A stretch of 64,000 nucleotides of DNA, taken from assembly GCF_964199755.1 (NCBI RefSeq), contig NC_133899.1:1798001-1862000 (forward strand), in the 5' to 3' direction. Positions 1-14,300 of this stretch are shown here, piece by piece; the stretch's first letter is position 1; the number at the start of each line of letters is the position of its first letter. The stretch comes from Larus michahellis. Its lineage: Eukaryota; Chordata; Aves; Charadriiformes; Laridae. The position numbers and the translations under genes are program-made. The notes under the pieces were generated by a model. That model was not told the DNA's origin and did no database searches. It saw nothing but the letters and a program-made list of their open reading frames with translations.

Positions 1-1040
1 GGTGCTGTGCAAGACCCCGAGGGAGACGGTGCTTTTCTGGACGGAGGGAGGGATGTAGGCAGGAGCTACTAATGCTCTCTCTGCTCAGGTGCCTGTCGCC
101 CACCGTGGCACACAGATGCAGGACATCCTGCAAGAGCTCTCCCCGGCACGTGCCCAAATTGCCTAACCCGACTCAGTTTCTGGAGTCGCCTGTTGTTGGA
201 TACCCCACATGTGTGCAGGGGAAGGAAATGCATCCGGGAACGTGGGGATACAGGGAGCACCGTGTCTCATTAGGAGCAGAGATGACTCACATTTATCAGT
301 GAGTCAGGACCCTCTGCCTTTCTTCTTGATCAGGATCATCTGCACACTTGAAAGGTTTATTTTACTACACTCTGGGATGTCTTTTCCTGTTGAAGGAAGG
401 GGAGAGAGCCATTAAATTGATTGGTGTCTGAATAGTGGCTTTGAAAGAGCCAGACTCTGTCGCACGGCCCACAAAAAAATGGTTATTTCTTCCTTCCATT
501 TCACATCCTTCTGTGCCGGAGAAGGGGGAATCATGTCCGGTGGCTGTGTGTCTGCGGTGGTCCCGAGCCATGCCACCAGCACCCTCTGCAGCCTGCGTCC
601 CGCCGCTGCCACCAGCCTGGCTGCTCGGGGAAGCATGCTACTGCATTGCAGGAGGGATCCTGTGCAGGGATGGGATCCTGGAATTTATTAGTGACCGGGC
701 GTATCGATCCAGGAGCCTTGATTTATGCCTCGGCATTTCCCAGCCAAGTGTCCGTGCTTCCGTAGCGAAGGCGTTTTGATCTTGGGCATGAGTTGAAGGA
801 GACAGAGAGGTGCGGGGGCCGTGACGGGCTGGCACGGACGGATTCTCTGCAAAGAATGCAAAAATGGGGAGTGCGTGCACGTGTGCGTCTGCGTCCCTGA
901 GGCTGAAGCCCCTGGCAAAGGGCTGCAAGAGCAGCTGGGAGCAGCATCCTCTGTTGTCCCTCCCTGCGGGCACCTTTCGTGTTTCTGATGAGTGTGTGCC
1001 CGTAGAGGGGTTTGAATGTGGCCTGTCAGACTTGAGACTG

Positions 1041-1071
<31 letters not shown>

Positions 1072-1110
1072 AATCTATTGTGAAATTCCCTTTTGCTGTC
1101 TTTTGCTTAG
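1..1110 (+). other. ANKRD11: ANKRD11 intron (3' part)
   Basis: No coding segment resembling ANKRD11 is visible here. The sequence runs to a pyrimidine-rich acceptor ending at 1110, directly before the penultimate coding exon. An uninterrupted run of 27 A lies at 1042-1068, only about 43 nt upstream of that acceptor. An acceptor-like TACTAAT / pyrimidine / CAG sequence occurs near 70-89, but the reading frames after it do not match the family, so I did not call an exon. Confidence 0.6.
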
Positions 1111-1833
<723 letters not shown>

Positions 1834-1836
1834 TAG

Positions 1837-2271
<435 letters not shown>

Positions 2272-3366
2272 CAGTGCAAAACCAGGAGACATCACTGAAA
2301 ACTGGCAAGGACGGGAGCCCTCCGAGGTCAGGCGGTCGAGCTCACATTCACCCTTACCGCTTGCTGATGAATCCCTGGTCAGAGGAGGAGGAAGCAGCTA
2401 TCGGCAGAAAACAAAACAATAAGAAAAATAATTGCACTTTCTTCACAACGCGTCCCTCGCTTCCGGACTGACGGCAGCTCCGCCGGGCAGCGGGCCGGGG
2501 CGCATCTCCTTTCCAACCGGCTGCCGCGGCAGGGAGGCAGCCGGTCTGCGCGGGCAGCGAGCACTCACCGGCCAAGAGACTGGCAGAGGCGTGGAGGGAG
2601 GAGGCCAAGGACACCATTTGCGTGTTGCAGAAGCTGCTGAGCGGGGCCAGCAACCACGTGATTCATGTACTTGTGAACACCGTGATTTCCAGCTCTTGTT
2701 TTCCACCGGTCGCGGATCTCCTCGCGGAGAAGCTGCAGTAGGAAACCATGGGGGGAGGGGGGGGATTGTTTGAGTTTCTCGTTCCATCCTGGGTATGTCT
2801 AAAAAAAAAAAAAAAAAGAAAAAAAAAGAAAAAAAAAAAGAAAAGAAAAAACAAAAACAATTAGAAACAAAAAAGACAGCGTCCCAAGTTGGGCAGACGC
2901 GGCTCTGAAGGTGTGGACGGCTCCGGGGTGCGCCCGCGGTGCCCCGCAGCAGCCGCTCGCCACCGTTTTGGAAGAGCAGAGGAGCCGCCTGCGCACCGTG
3001 CGCCGGGGCGGCACGGCCAGCGGCGGGCGGGGAAACGGCGACGCAGAGAAAGGACTTTGCCAACTGTGTTTTTAATGGAGTAAAATCCATGTGGTTTATA
3101 TATTTTTTTCCTTTAATCTTGGGCATTTCGTTTCTCTTTCTGAGAACATAACTTGAAAACACTACAGAGCCAATACTCATATAAAGAAAAATTGTATCCC
3201 ATAAATGCTGTACAGTTTTTATATACATTAACAATGTACTTTTGCTGCCTTCTAGATAATTTATTTTGCAACACATTACTGCACAGTTGTAAATAACTTA
3301 TGTACTGTAACATCACTTTCAGTTATGTGTAAAGAAATAAATAAATTAATTAAAATTATCTTTGTA
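2272..3366 (+). other. ANKRD11: ANKRD11 3' untranslated region
   Basis: The sequence from the ANKRD11 stop to just beyond a poly(A) signal is most simply the 3'UTR. It is GC-rich at first, carries an A-rich tract with scattered G at 2801-2855, and becomes AT-rich after about 3060, as distal 3'UTRs often do. Termination near 3360 is inferred from the AATAAA at 3336-3341. No other ORF of note was recognised. Confidence 0.7.
3336..3341 (+). terminator. ANKRD11: Poly(A) signal of ANKRD11
   Basis: A canonical AATAAA overlaps a second copy at 3340-3345 in an AT-rich stretch about 1.07 kb after the ANKRD11 stop. GT-rich sequence follows at 3362-3371. The distance and strand fit the end of this transcript. 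The cleavage site is not directly visible. Confidence 0.75.
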
Positions 3367-5690
3367 TGTATAGTTCACCCTAGGCGGCACTTTCCCTGTC
3401 GAGGAAAAAATAAGGGCCAGGGCGTTGTGCCGTGTTCCTCGGAAGCCCGTCTGACGCGCTCAGGTACGCGCAGGCAGTCTGAGCCGGGGTTCTGCAGGGT
3501 TCTCCGAATGCTGACCTGATTTTTACAACACCGCGTCGTTTCTCTCCTCCTTCCCCTGCCCCTTTGCGTTCGGTGGGATTGGAACGCCGGCGGTGACGGT
3601 GCCGACCCTGCGGCTGTGCCGACCCTGTGGATGTGGCAGGGTTGGCCGTGGAGGGAGAGGAGCTCCCTGTGCCACTTGCCAGGCCGGGGCACAGAGCCAT
3701 GTGAAGACTGAGGTTTGGGCTCCGGCTGGTGAGTTTTACACACCCCATGTAGCCGTGGCAGCTGCAGATCAAGGAGCTGGGATTTTGGGGCTGCAAAGCT
3801 TGGAGAAGGACGGGTGGAGCCCAGCGCTGCGGACGCAGGTTCTGCTGGGGCATCTGCTCGGTGCTTTCTGGATCAAGAGGCCGGTTGCTGGTAGGTCGGG
3901 CAGGGAGGGAGACGGCTTCTGGCGCTGCCGGGGTGAGCTGGAGCCCGGGAGCCTGTGGCGGGGCTTGCAGCCAGCGGTGCTCCGTGCTGGGGGGCTGCCA
4001 CCCCGTGTGCCTGCGGACAGCCGGCTGCTGGGCTGCCAGGGCGCTCCCGTGCGCTGCGTGTGTGCCGCCGCGTTTGCGAGCCCCAGCCTGGCTTAAATTG
4101 CTTTTCGGAGCTGTAAAGCCCAGCTGGAGCTGTCGGGGCGCTGCCGCCAGCCCGGCCGGCTCAGCGGAGGCTGCTCCTCCCAGAGGATCGAGGCAGCATC
4201 TGGCGAGAGCTTGGCTTGGCCCCGCTGGGACTGAGGGTGGCGTTCCCACCCATGCGGAGACCAGAGGAATCTGTAATCCCACGGAAAGATGGTGCCTGGG
4301 TCTGGCAGGAGGAGTTGCCCCGTGCTGGGCTCAGCCCCCGGCGTGCCGCTCTCCTCCGCAGCCTGGAGAAAACAGGGGGAGGCCTCACCTCCCGGCTGGG
4401 CGCTCACGCTGCGTGGCTTCAGGGCTGGGGACGTGGGCTCACGGGCCTCCGCTGGGGCTGCCCGGTGGTGGGAAGGGGCCACCGGCTAGGCAATGCACCA
4501 CGGCCCCTTCCCCGGGGGCTGCCCTGGACACGCGGCTCTCACCGGAGCCGTAGCCCAGCCCAGGCTCAGTGCAGTGGGCAGAGTTGGTCCTCGAGCACAA
4601 ACTCGCAGGGATGCAGCTGGAGGTGGATTCGTGTGCCTCTTCCAAGACCTCTGTGCCTTGCGTGCTCCTGCTGCCCAACCTTTCCCAGCGGGCAGGAGTC
4701 TGGCTGCCCCCCGGGGACTGCCCCCATGGATGCCCGCTGTCGGCGCCTGCTTCTCCTGCCTCTTCTCCTCAGTCCTGCCGGTACCCGGCCGGGGGAATGT
4801 CTCGGCTGCTGCTTCTGGAAGCGGAGGTTATAAAATCGATTTGGCTCCTCTTCCCCTGCTGGCACAGCTTGGGGCTGGGGGGGGACTGGAGGGGACCCCC
4901 TGAATTCACAAAACCGCTTTCCAGCCCCATCCGCCTCTCTCTGCAGCGCAGGCTCTCGCTCAGCCCAGGCAGCCGAGGAGGTCTGGGAGCCTGCGGAGCA
5001 CCAAACCCTCGCCGGGGTCCGGGCTCGTGGCAGCCACAAGGGTTCCCATGTGGAGCACCCGCTGTGCCGGGACAACTCGGTTCCCCCCGCTCTGCCGCCA
5101 GCTTTGCAGCCGGTGGAGGAATTTTACACCGTCCCTGCACCGGGGACCTGGAGTTTCTCTCCACCGCGTCGCAGCGGCTTCGTAAGAGCCGGGGGGGGTC
5201 CTGCCCTCCCCCGCCAGACCCCCAGCTCCTGCCTTGGCACCGCGGCCTGTTGCCGGACCAGCAGCACCGGCGGGGACGGGGCTCACCGCAGGCAGAGCAG
5301 GGCTGTTTCTCGCTAGTTTCTCCAGTTTCTAACCAGAGCCAGCCTGGTTTCTCCCCCCGTCCTTGCCCAGGGCTGCCAGGTCGGGGTGGGCAACCGGTGC
5401 GACCCCTGGGACCAGGTGGGCGCTTCTGCTCCGGGCGTTTTCTTCTGACAGAACACAAGAAAGAGCCCACGAGTAACGCTTATTTTTTAACTCATTTCCA
5501 GCCCTGCTCTTTCTTTTGTTAAATAACCGTAGATTAATCTCTGTAAGCACGGAGAGACCTTCAATCAGCCGTGTAAAGCCAGGAAAGTCCCGTACTCTCT
5601 TCTCACCCTGGTGCTGGGAAGCTCGGGAGTCTCCGGGGGTAAGTTTTCCTCCCCGTGACGCTCCTCCCGGCCACGTAGGTCGGAGCAGGT
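3367..5690. other. Intergenic, ANKRD11 to SLC22A31
   Basis: GC-rich sequence without a recognisable gene. Open frames of up to about 317 codons occur, but they have low-complexity Pro/Gly/Ala/Arg composition typical of stop-poor GC-rich DNA and match no family I recognise. In human, ZNF778 lies in the corresponding interval; no C2H2 zinc-finger motif was seen here. Confidence 0.55.
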
Positions 5691-6339
5691 ACCTCCCGGG
5701 CCAGGTCCCACCTTCTCTTGGCGCTGGTGGGACTGGCGTGGCGGCGCGTGGGCCGAGCGGCGGCGAGGCTGCCCGGTCTGCGACGCCCCGCGCTCACTTC
5801 ATACATCGTCCTTTGCGTACAAGGGTGCGCCCAGCGCCCTGCGCCCCCCCCCGCCTCCCCCGGCACCCCCGTCCTTTCGGGGTACGGCTTCCCGGAGGGT
5901 GGCAAAAAGCGAACGCAGAGGTGATTTTTCTGCCGTTGCCCGTAGAGAGCCGAGCACCGGAGCGACGCTGTTGTCCGGCAGGGATCATGTTCATAAATAT
6001 TTTTTTTTAAAAAAATAAACACAAAAAACTTGTTTGCAACTTGGCTGCTTTGTTGGCTTTTCCCACGGGCTCACTGGGGCGCTGGGTGCCAGCCGGGCTC
6101 TGAACCGGTTCCCTTCCCGGGGTGGGGGGGACACAGACACAGACACCGCTGGCCCCCTCTGGGGTTTAGGGGTACCCAGGTGCATTTGTGGGTGTTCCTG
6201 GGGGTCCCAGCTGCACCCCTGGCACCACCTGGACTCTGGGGTCCCCCAGTGCCAAGGGGGTGCCTTGGCCTGGAGAGGGGGGGCAAACTGGGCTCAGGGG
6301 GACGAACAGGGGCTTGGAGAGGGAAAAACCGCAGCTGGG

Positions 6340-6790
6340 GCAGGGGAGAACTGGGCTTGGGGGGCGAAATGGGGCTGGGGGGCGTGAACAGGGACTGGGG
6401 GGGGGGGGGTTGAACCGGGCTGGGGGGGGGCCGAACCGGGGTTGGGGGCGGGGGACCAGTCTTGAGGGGCGAAATAGGGCTGGGGGGGGCGGATTGAACC
6501 GAGCTGGGGGCGGGGGGATGAACGGGGGCTGGGGGGGCGAAATGGGGCTGGGGGGATTGAACTGGGCTGGGGGAAGCCGAACCGGGGCTGGGGGGGCGAA
6601 TCAGTCTTGGGGGGCGAAATGGGGCTGGGGGGGAGTTGAACCGGGCTTTGGTGGTGGGGGGGGGCGAACCGGGTCTGGGGGCGACGGTCCAGGCTTGAGG
6701 GTCAAAATAGGGCTGGGGAGGAGCTGAACCGAGCTGGGGGGGGGATGAACCGGGGCTGGGGGCGACGGTCCAGGCTTGGGGGCTGGGCTG
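6340..6790. repeat. G-rich imperfect minisatellite upstream of SLC22A31
   Basis: About 450 bp of tandemly arranged, imperfect units built from GGGGCTGGGGGG joined to short spacers such as CGAAAT, TTGAAC or CCGAACC. Unit spacing is irregular, roughly 20-40 bp. Runs of four or more G recur throughout the + strand, giving strong strand asymmetry and G-quadruplex potential. On the minus strand the array reads as a long proline-rich open frame, which I regard as a by-product. Confidence 0.8.
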
Positions 6791-6984
6791 GGCTTGGGGT
6801 CCGACCCGTTGCGGGGGGGGAACCCGCAGCTCCAGGAGGGTAGCGCCCGGGGCCGGGGGGTGTCCGAGGCGGGCGGGGCGGGGGCTGTGCGTGGGCGGTT
6901 CCCTCGGGGGGGGGGTGGTGTGTGTGTGGGGGGGGTGTGGGTGTGTGTGGGGGGCCGTTCCGCCCCGGTGCCGCCCCCCACCTG

Positions 6985-7011
6985 CCGTGACCGTGACCGT
7001 GACCGTGACCG
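6985..7011 (+). repeat. (CCGTGA)4 hexanucleotide repeat in probable 5' leader
   Basis: Four perfect CCGTGA units plus a partial fifth lie 47-73 bp upstream of the chosen SLC22A31 start codon. The frame that continues into SLC22A31 is open back to an ATG at 6776 and reads alternating Arg-Asp through this repeat. That N-terminal extension is unlike SLC22 proteins, so I treat the repeat as untranslated. Confidence 0.75.
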
Positions 7012-7057
7012 CTCCCGATCTCTCGCTCGCTCGCTCCCCCCCGGTGGCGGCGGGTCG

Positions 7058-10657
<3,600 letters not shown>

Positions 10658-10955
10658 CTGTGCCCCACCCCCCCTGCCAGGGTCTCCCTGCTGCTGGGGG
10701 GCTGAGCACAGTGCCGGGATCCCCGCGGAGCACCGGGACCCCCATCTGTGGGTGCTTGTGGGGATGGTGGGGTGCCCCCGGGACACCTGCGATGGCTGGG
10801 CTGGGGGAAGCAGCGCACCCACCCCACGGCAGGGCCAGATCCTGCCCCAGGAGGAGCTGTGCTGGGAGTCCTGGGGCAGGGGTGATGCCCCCCCCCCCGG
10901 GGTGTTTGCGATGGGTGCTCGCCAGCTGCCAATAAAAGTGCCTTGTTTCTACGGG
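10658..10955 (+). other. SLC22A31: SLC22A31 3' untranslated region
   Basis: The 3'UTR runs from the TAG at 10655-10657 to shortly after the AATAAA at 10931. It is short and GC-rich, without recognisable elements. Its inferred end lies within about 50 bp of the inferred end of the oppositely oriented CDH15 transcript. Confidence 0.7.
10931..10936 (+). terminator. SLC22A31: Poly(A) signal of SLC22A31
   Basis: AATAAA lies 274 nt after the stop codon and is followed by a GTGCCTTGTTTCT downstream element rich in G and T. It is the only canonical signal close to the gene end on this strand. Confidence 0.85.
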
Positions 10956-11015
10956 CGGCTGGCGTGGTCGGGGCCCCGCGCGGCGCCCCTGCCACCGGCC
11001 CCCTTCTCCGGGGTC

Positions 11016-11021
11016 TTTATT
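11016..11021 (-). terminator. CDH15: Poly(A) signal of CDH15
   Basis: TTTATT on the + strand reads AATAAA on the minus strand, about 312 nt after the CDH15 stop. It faces the SLC22A31 signal at 10931-10936, leaving roughly 80 bp between the two. Confidence 0.8.
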
Positions 11022-11202
11022 ATGAGGGAACCGGGGGAATCCTCACCCCCGCCCCGGTTCTGCAGGGTCTTTCCCTGGGCTGTGTCCCCCCCACGCCCAG
11101 GGATGCCCCTGTGCTTGGCCTCTGCCTTCCTGCGGGCGCGGGGTCTGCGGGTGGGCGCAGGCGTGCAAACCCCTGCGCTGAGGCTTCTCTCTGGGTCCCT
11201 GG

Positions 11203-11218
11203 TGCACACGCGTGTGCA
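11203..11218. repeat. 16-bp perfect palindrome in CDH15 3'UTR
   Basis: TGCACACGCGTGTGCA reads identically on both strands. Two diverged partial copies lie within 150 bp (near 11160-11175 and 11281-11300), so the palindrome belongs to a small local repeat cluster. Confidence 0.8.
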
Positions 11219-11333
11219 GAGCCCCGGCAGCCAGGCATCTTGTGTGTGTCCGTCTGCAAAGCCGCTGCGTCTGGGCATCTCCTGCACACGCGGGTGCAAA
11301 GCCCCCCCGCTGCCCCCACCGCCCCCGTCCCCG

Positions 11334-14300
11334 CTACTGCCCGTAGAGGTCGGCCAGGCGCCGGAATCGCGGCCCCCACTCGCTCAGGTAGTCGTAGTCC
11401 TGGTCCTCGTCCGTCAGGCTGGAGACGATGGAGCTGAGGGGGCTGGCGACGGAGCCCGAGCCCTCGTAGTCGTAGATGAGGGCCGTGTCGTAGGGGGGCA
11501 CGCTGGGGTCGCTGTCAGCTGCCTCCAGCCCCTGGCGGGGGGGACAGAGGGACACTGTCAGCCCCAGGAGAGATGGGGGGGCTGGGGTCAAGGGGGGTAC
11601 CGGGCGCCGTCCCCACCTCGTTGATGAAGTCCTCGATGTCTGAGGGGCTATTGGGCAGCTTGCGGGGGGCCAGGGGGGTGGCCGAGCTGAGCGGGGCGTC
11701 CCTGCGCACCGGCGGCTTCACCCGGGGCGGGAAGAGCTCGGGGTGCCGGAGCTGGTTGATGTCGTAGGCGTCCTGCGGGGACGGGAGGGGGGTCAGGGGT
11801 GCCGGGCTGGGATGGACGCCACCCGCCCGGGACCCCCCCCAGGTCCTGCTCACCTGGTCCTCCTCGCCGCCGCCCTGCTCGTCGTAGTTGAGGATGTTGT
11901 CGCGCATGTCGTCCCGCGAGCGCTGCAGCAGCCCCTTGCGCAGAGCCCGCCGGCGCCCACGCACCCGCGCCGCCCCCAGCCCCGCCAGCACTGCGGGCAG
12001 AGGGCGGGTGGGCACGGGGTGGGGGCACGGGGGGACACGGGGCAATGGGGGTGCTGGTTGCGTATGGGATGCCGTTGGTGGGGCTGGGAGCATGGGATTG
12101 GGGATGCAGGTAGGGATTTGGGGTGGGAGATGCTGGGCAGGGGAGGAGTGATGGGGTGGGAAGTGGTTGGGGGCATCTTGGTAGGGGTCAGGAGGGGTTG
12201 TTGGGGGAGGAAGGGTGTTGAGGGTCATGGGTAGGGTCTGGATGGGGTGGCCAGGATGAGGAGGGGGTGATGGGGGACATGAGTAGGGAGAGGATGGGGT
12301 GTCCTGGACCAGGATGGGGTGATGGGGGACATGAGTAGGGAGAGGATGGGGTGTCCTGGACCGGGACGGGGTGATGGGGGTCATGGGTACGGAGAGGATG
12401 GGGTGTCCTGGACCAGGATGGGGTGATGGGAAGTGGTGGGGGGGGTCTTGGTAGGGGTCAGAAGGGGTTGTTGGGGGAGGAAGGGTGTTGAGGGTCACGG
12501 ATAGGCTCTGGATGGCGTGGCCAGGATGAGGAGGGGGTGATGGGGGACATGAGTAGGGAGAGGATGGTGTGTCCTGGACCAGGCTTTGGTGATGGGTGTG
12601 GCAGGGGACAAGGTGACAGAGCGTGGTGGTGGGGTTCAGGATGGGTGGTGAGGACCCGCACTGCCTGGTAGGGCACGGGGCTGGGGTGCCGGGTGGGGGC
12701 AGGATGGAGGGGCCGGGAGGGGTGGGGATGAGGATGAGGATGGTGGGGTGTCTCACTCACCAAGGAGGAGGAGGAAGCTGCCGAGGATGATCATGAGGGC
12801 CCCGAGGGTGATGCCGGCCCCGGCGGCGGCGGCGGCCAGGACGCCGTCCTCGCAGGTGCCGTCCCGTCCGCAGTGGCACACCGAGACGTTCAGCAGCTGC
12901 TGCCGCTCCTGTGGGGGGGTCCCCGAGTCCCGGAGGAGCAGCGGGAGCGAGTAGGGACCCTCGGGCAGCTCCACCAGCACGGCCAGCACCGCGTGGGTCA
13001 CTGCGGGAGGGGCATGGCCGGGGAGTGAGTGGGGGTCCCCTGGCCCCCGCTATGCAGCAAGCCCCCTCCCCTCGCCAGCCCTCACCATTGAAGCGGGTGA
13101 TGCTCCAGTTGCGGGCGAGCTGGGGGTGCTGGGGGCTGAGCTGGTAGTGGAAGGGGGCACCGTGGGGGGGCCGGTCGTCGTCCGTGGCCCCCAGGAGCAG
13201 GCTTCCCCCACGGCCCGGCCGCCCGCAGACCACCCCGGCCGGCGGCAGCAGCAGGGGCGGGTGGTCGTTCACCTCCAGGATCTCGATGGAGAGGGTGCCG
13301 GTGGCGGAGAGCGGGGGCTCGGCTGGGGGCAGAGAGCGGAGGGGTCAGGGGGGTTATGGAGGGATATAGGGGGACACACAGCGGTGGCGGGGGGGTCGCT
13401 CACCGTCATCGCGGGCGAGGAGCAGGGCGATGTACCAGCCGCCCTGCAGGAAGGCGGAGGGGTGCAGCAGCTCCCGCTTGGTGCGGACGGTGCCGGTGTG
13501 GGGGTCCAGCTGCAGCCAGTCCGCCGGGTCGTAGAGCAGTGCGTAGCTGTGGGCGCGGGGCGGGGGGAGCACGCCGTCACCCCCCCCGCAAAACACCCAC
13601 CGCAGGCTGCGAACGTGGGAGCTTGAACGCGGTGAGCGCCGGGAGGTGACACGGGGGGACCGGGCGCCGTAACCTGTGGGCTGGGACTCACCTGAGGGTC
13701 TGGAGCTGGCGGGTGTCGGGGTCGCTGGCGGTGTAGGTGGTGACGGGGGTGCCCGGGGGGGCCCCCTCCAGCACGCTGACCCGCCGCGGGTTGTCACGGA
13801 AGATGGGTGCCTCGTTAACATCCCGCACCCGTACCCGCACGGTGGCCAGTGCCCGGGGGCTAGCGGGGGCTGTGGGCTCCAGCGGCTGCTCGTTCTGCAC
13901 CGACACCGTCAGCTCGAAGCGGTCCCGCACCTCGTGGTCAAGTGGCTGCCGAGAGGGGCCACGGGTCAGCCGAGCCATGGGACAACCCTGTGGTCCCCCG
14001 TCTGCCCCGCACCCACCTTGGCGACAGAGAGCACGCCGTCGTTGGTGTAGGGGTCGGTGCGGATGGCGAAGGCACCCTCAGGGTCACCCTCCAGGATGGT
14101 GAATTTGGCCAGCCAGTTGGGTGAGCCGGCCAGGTCCTTGTCGTGTGCGAAGACCTTGCCCACGTCCACGCCGGCCGCCTGCTCCTCCACCTCCATGGAG
14201 AACTGGGGGAGAGGGACGTGGGGCTGGTGTCTTGCCCCCTGGGATGTTGCTGACCCCCCCACATCCCCTCATCCCGCCCCAGCCGCTACCTCCTCCTTGG

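Larger units (their letters stand above)
11000..11333 (-). other. CDH15: CDH15 3' untranslated region
   Basis: This is the sequence between the CDH15 stop (11334-11336) and its poly(A) signal. It carries imperfect repeats around GCACACGCG, including a 16-bp perfect palindrome at 11203-11218. The boundaries are inferred from the AATAAA position. Confidence 0.65.

Noticed and set aside
90-169. Additional ANKRD11 exon after a TACTAAT/CAG acceptor-like site
   Set aside because: None of the three frames resembles the ANKRD11 segment expected before GDENKSV.
2801-2855. A-rich tract as the tail of a processed pseudogene
   Set aside because: No coding-like sequence or target duplication precedes it. 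It lies inside the ANKRD11 3'UTR and is interrupted by G and C.
4569-5522. 317-codon + strand frame between ANKRD11 and SLC22A31
   Set aside because: Overlapping long frames exist on both strands at similar length, no family resemblance, and no splice or promoter context.
11515-12756. 413-codon minus-strand frame across CDH15 introns 12 and 13
   Set aside because: It contains CDH15 exons 12 and 13 in their true frame but runs through intron sequence. Exon 11 is out of frame with it, so it is not an alternative gene.
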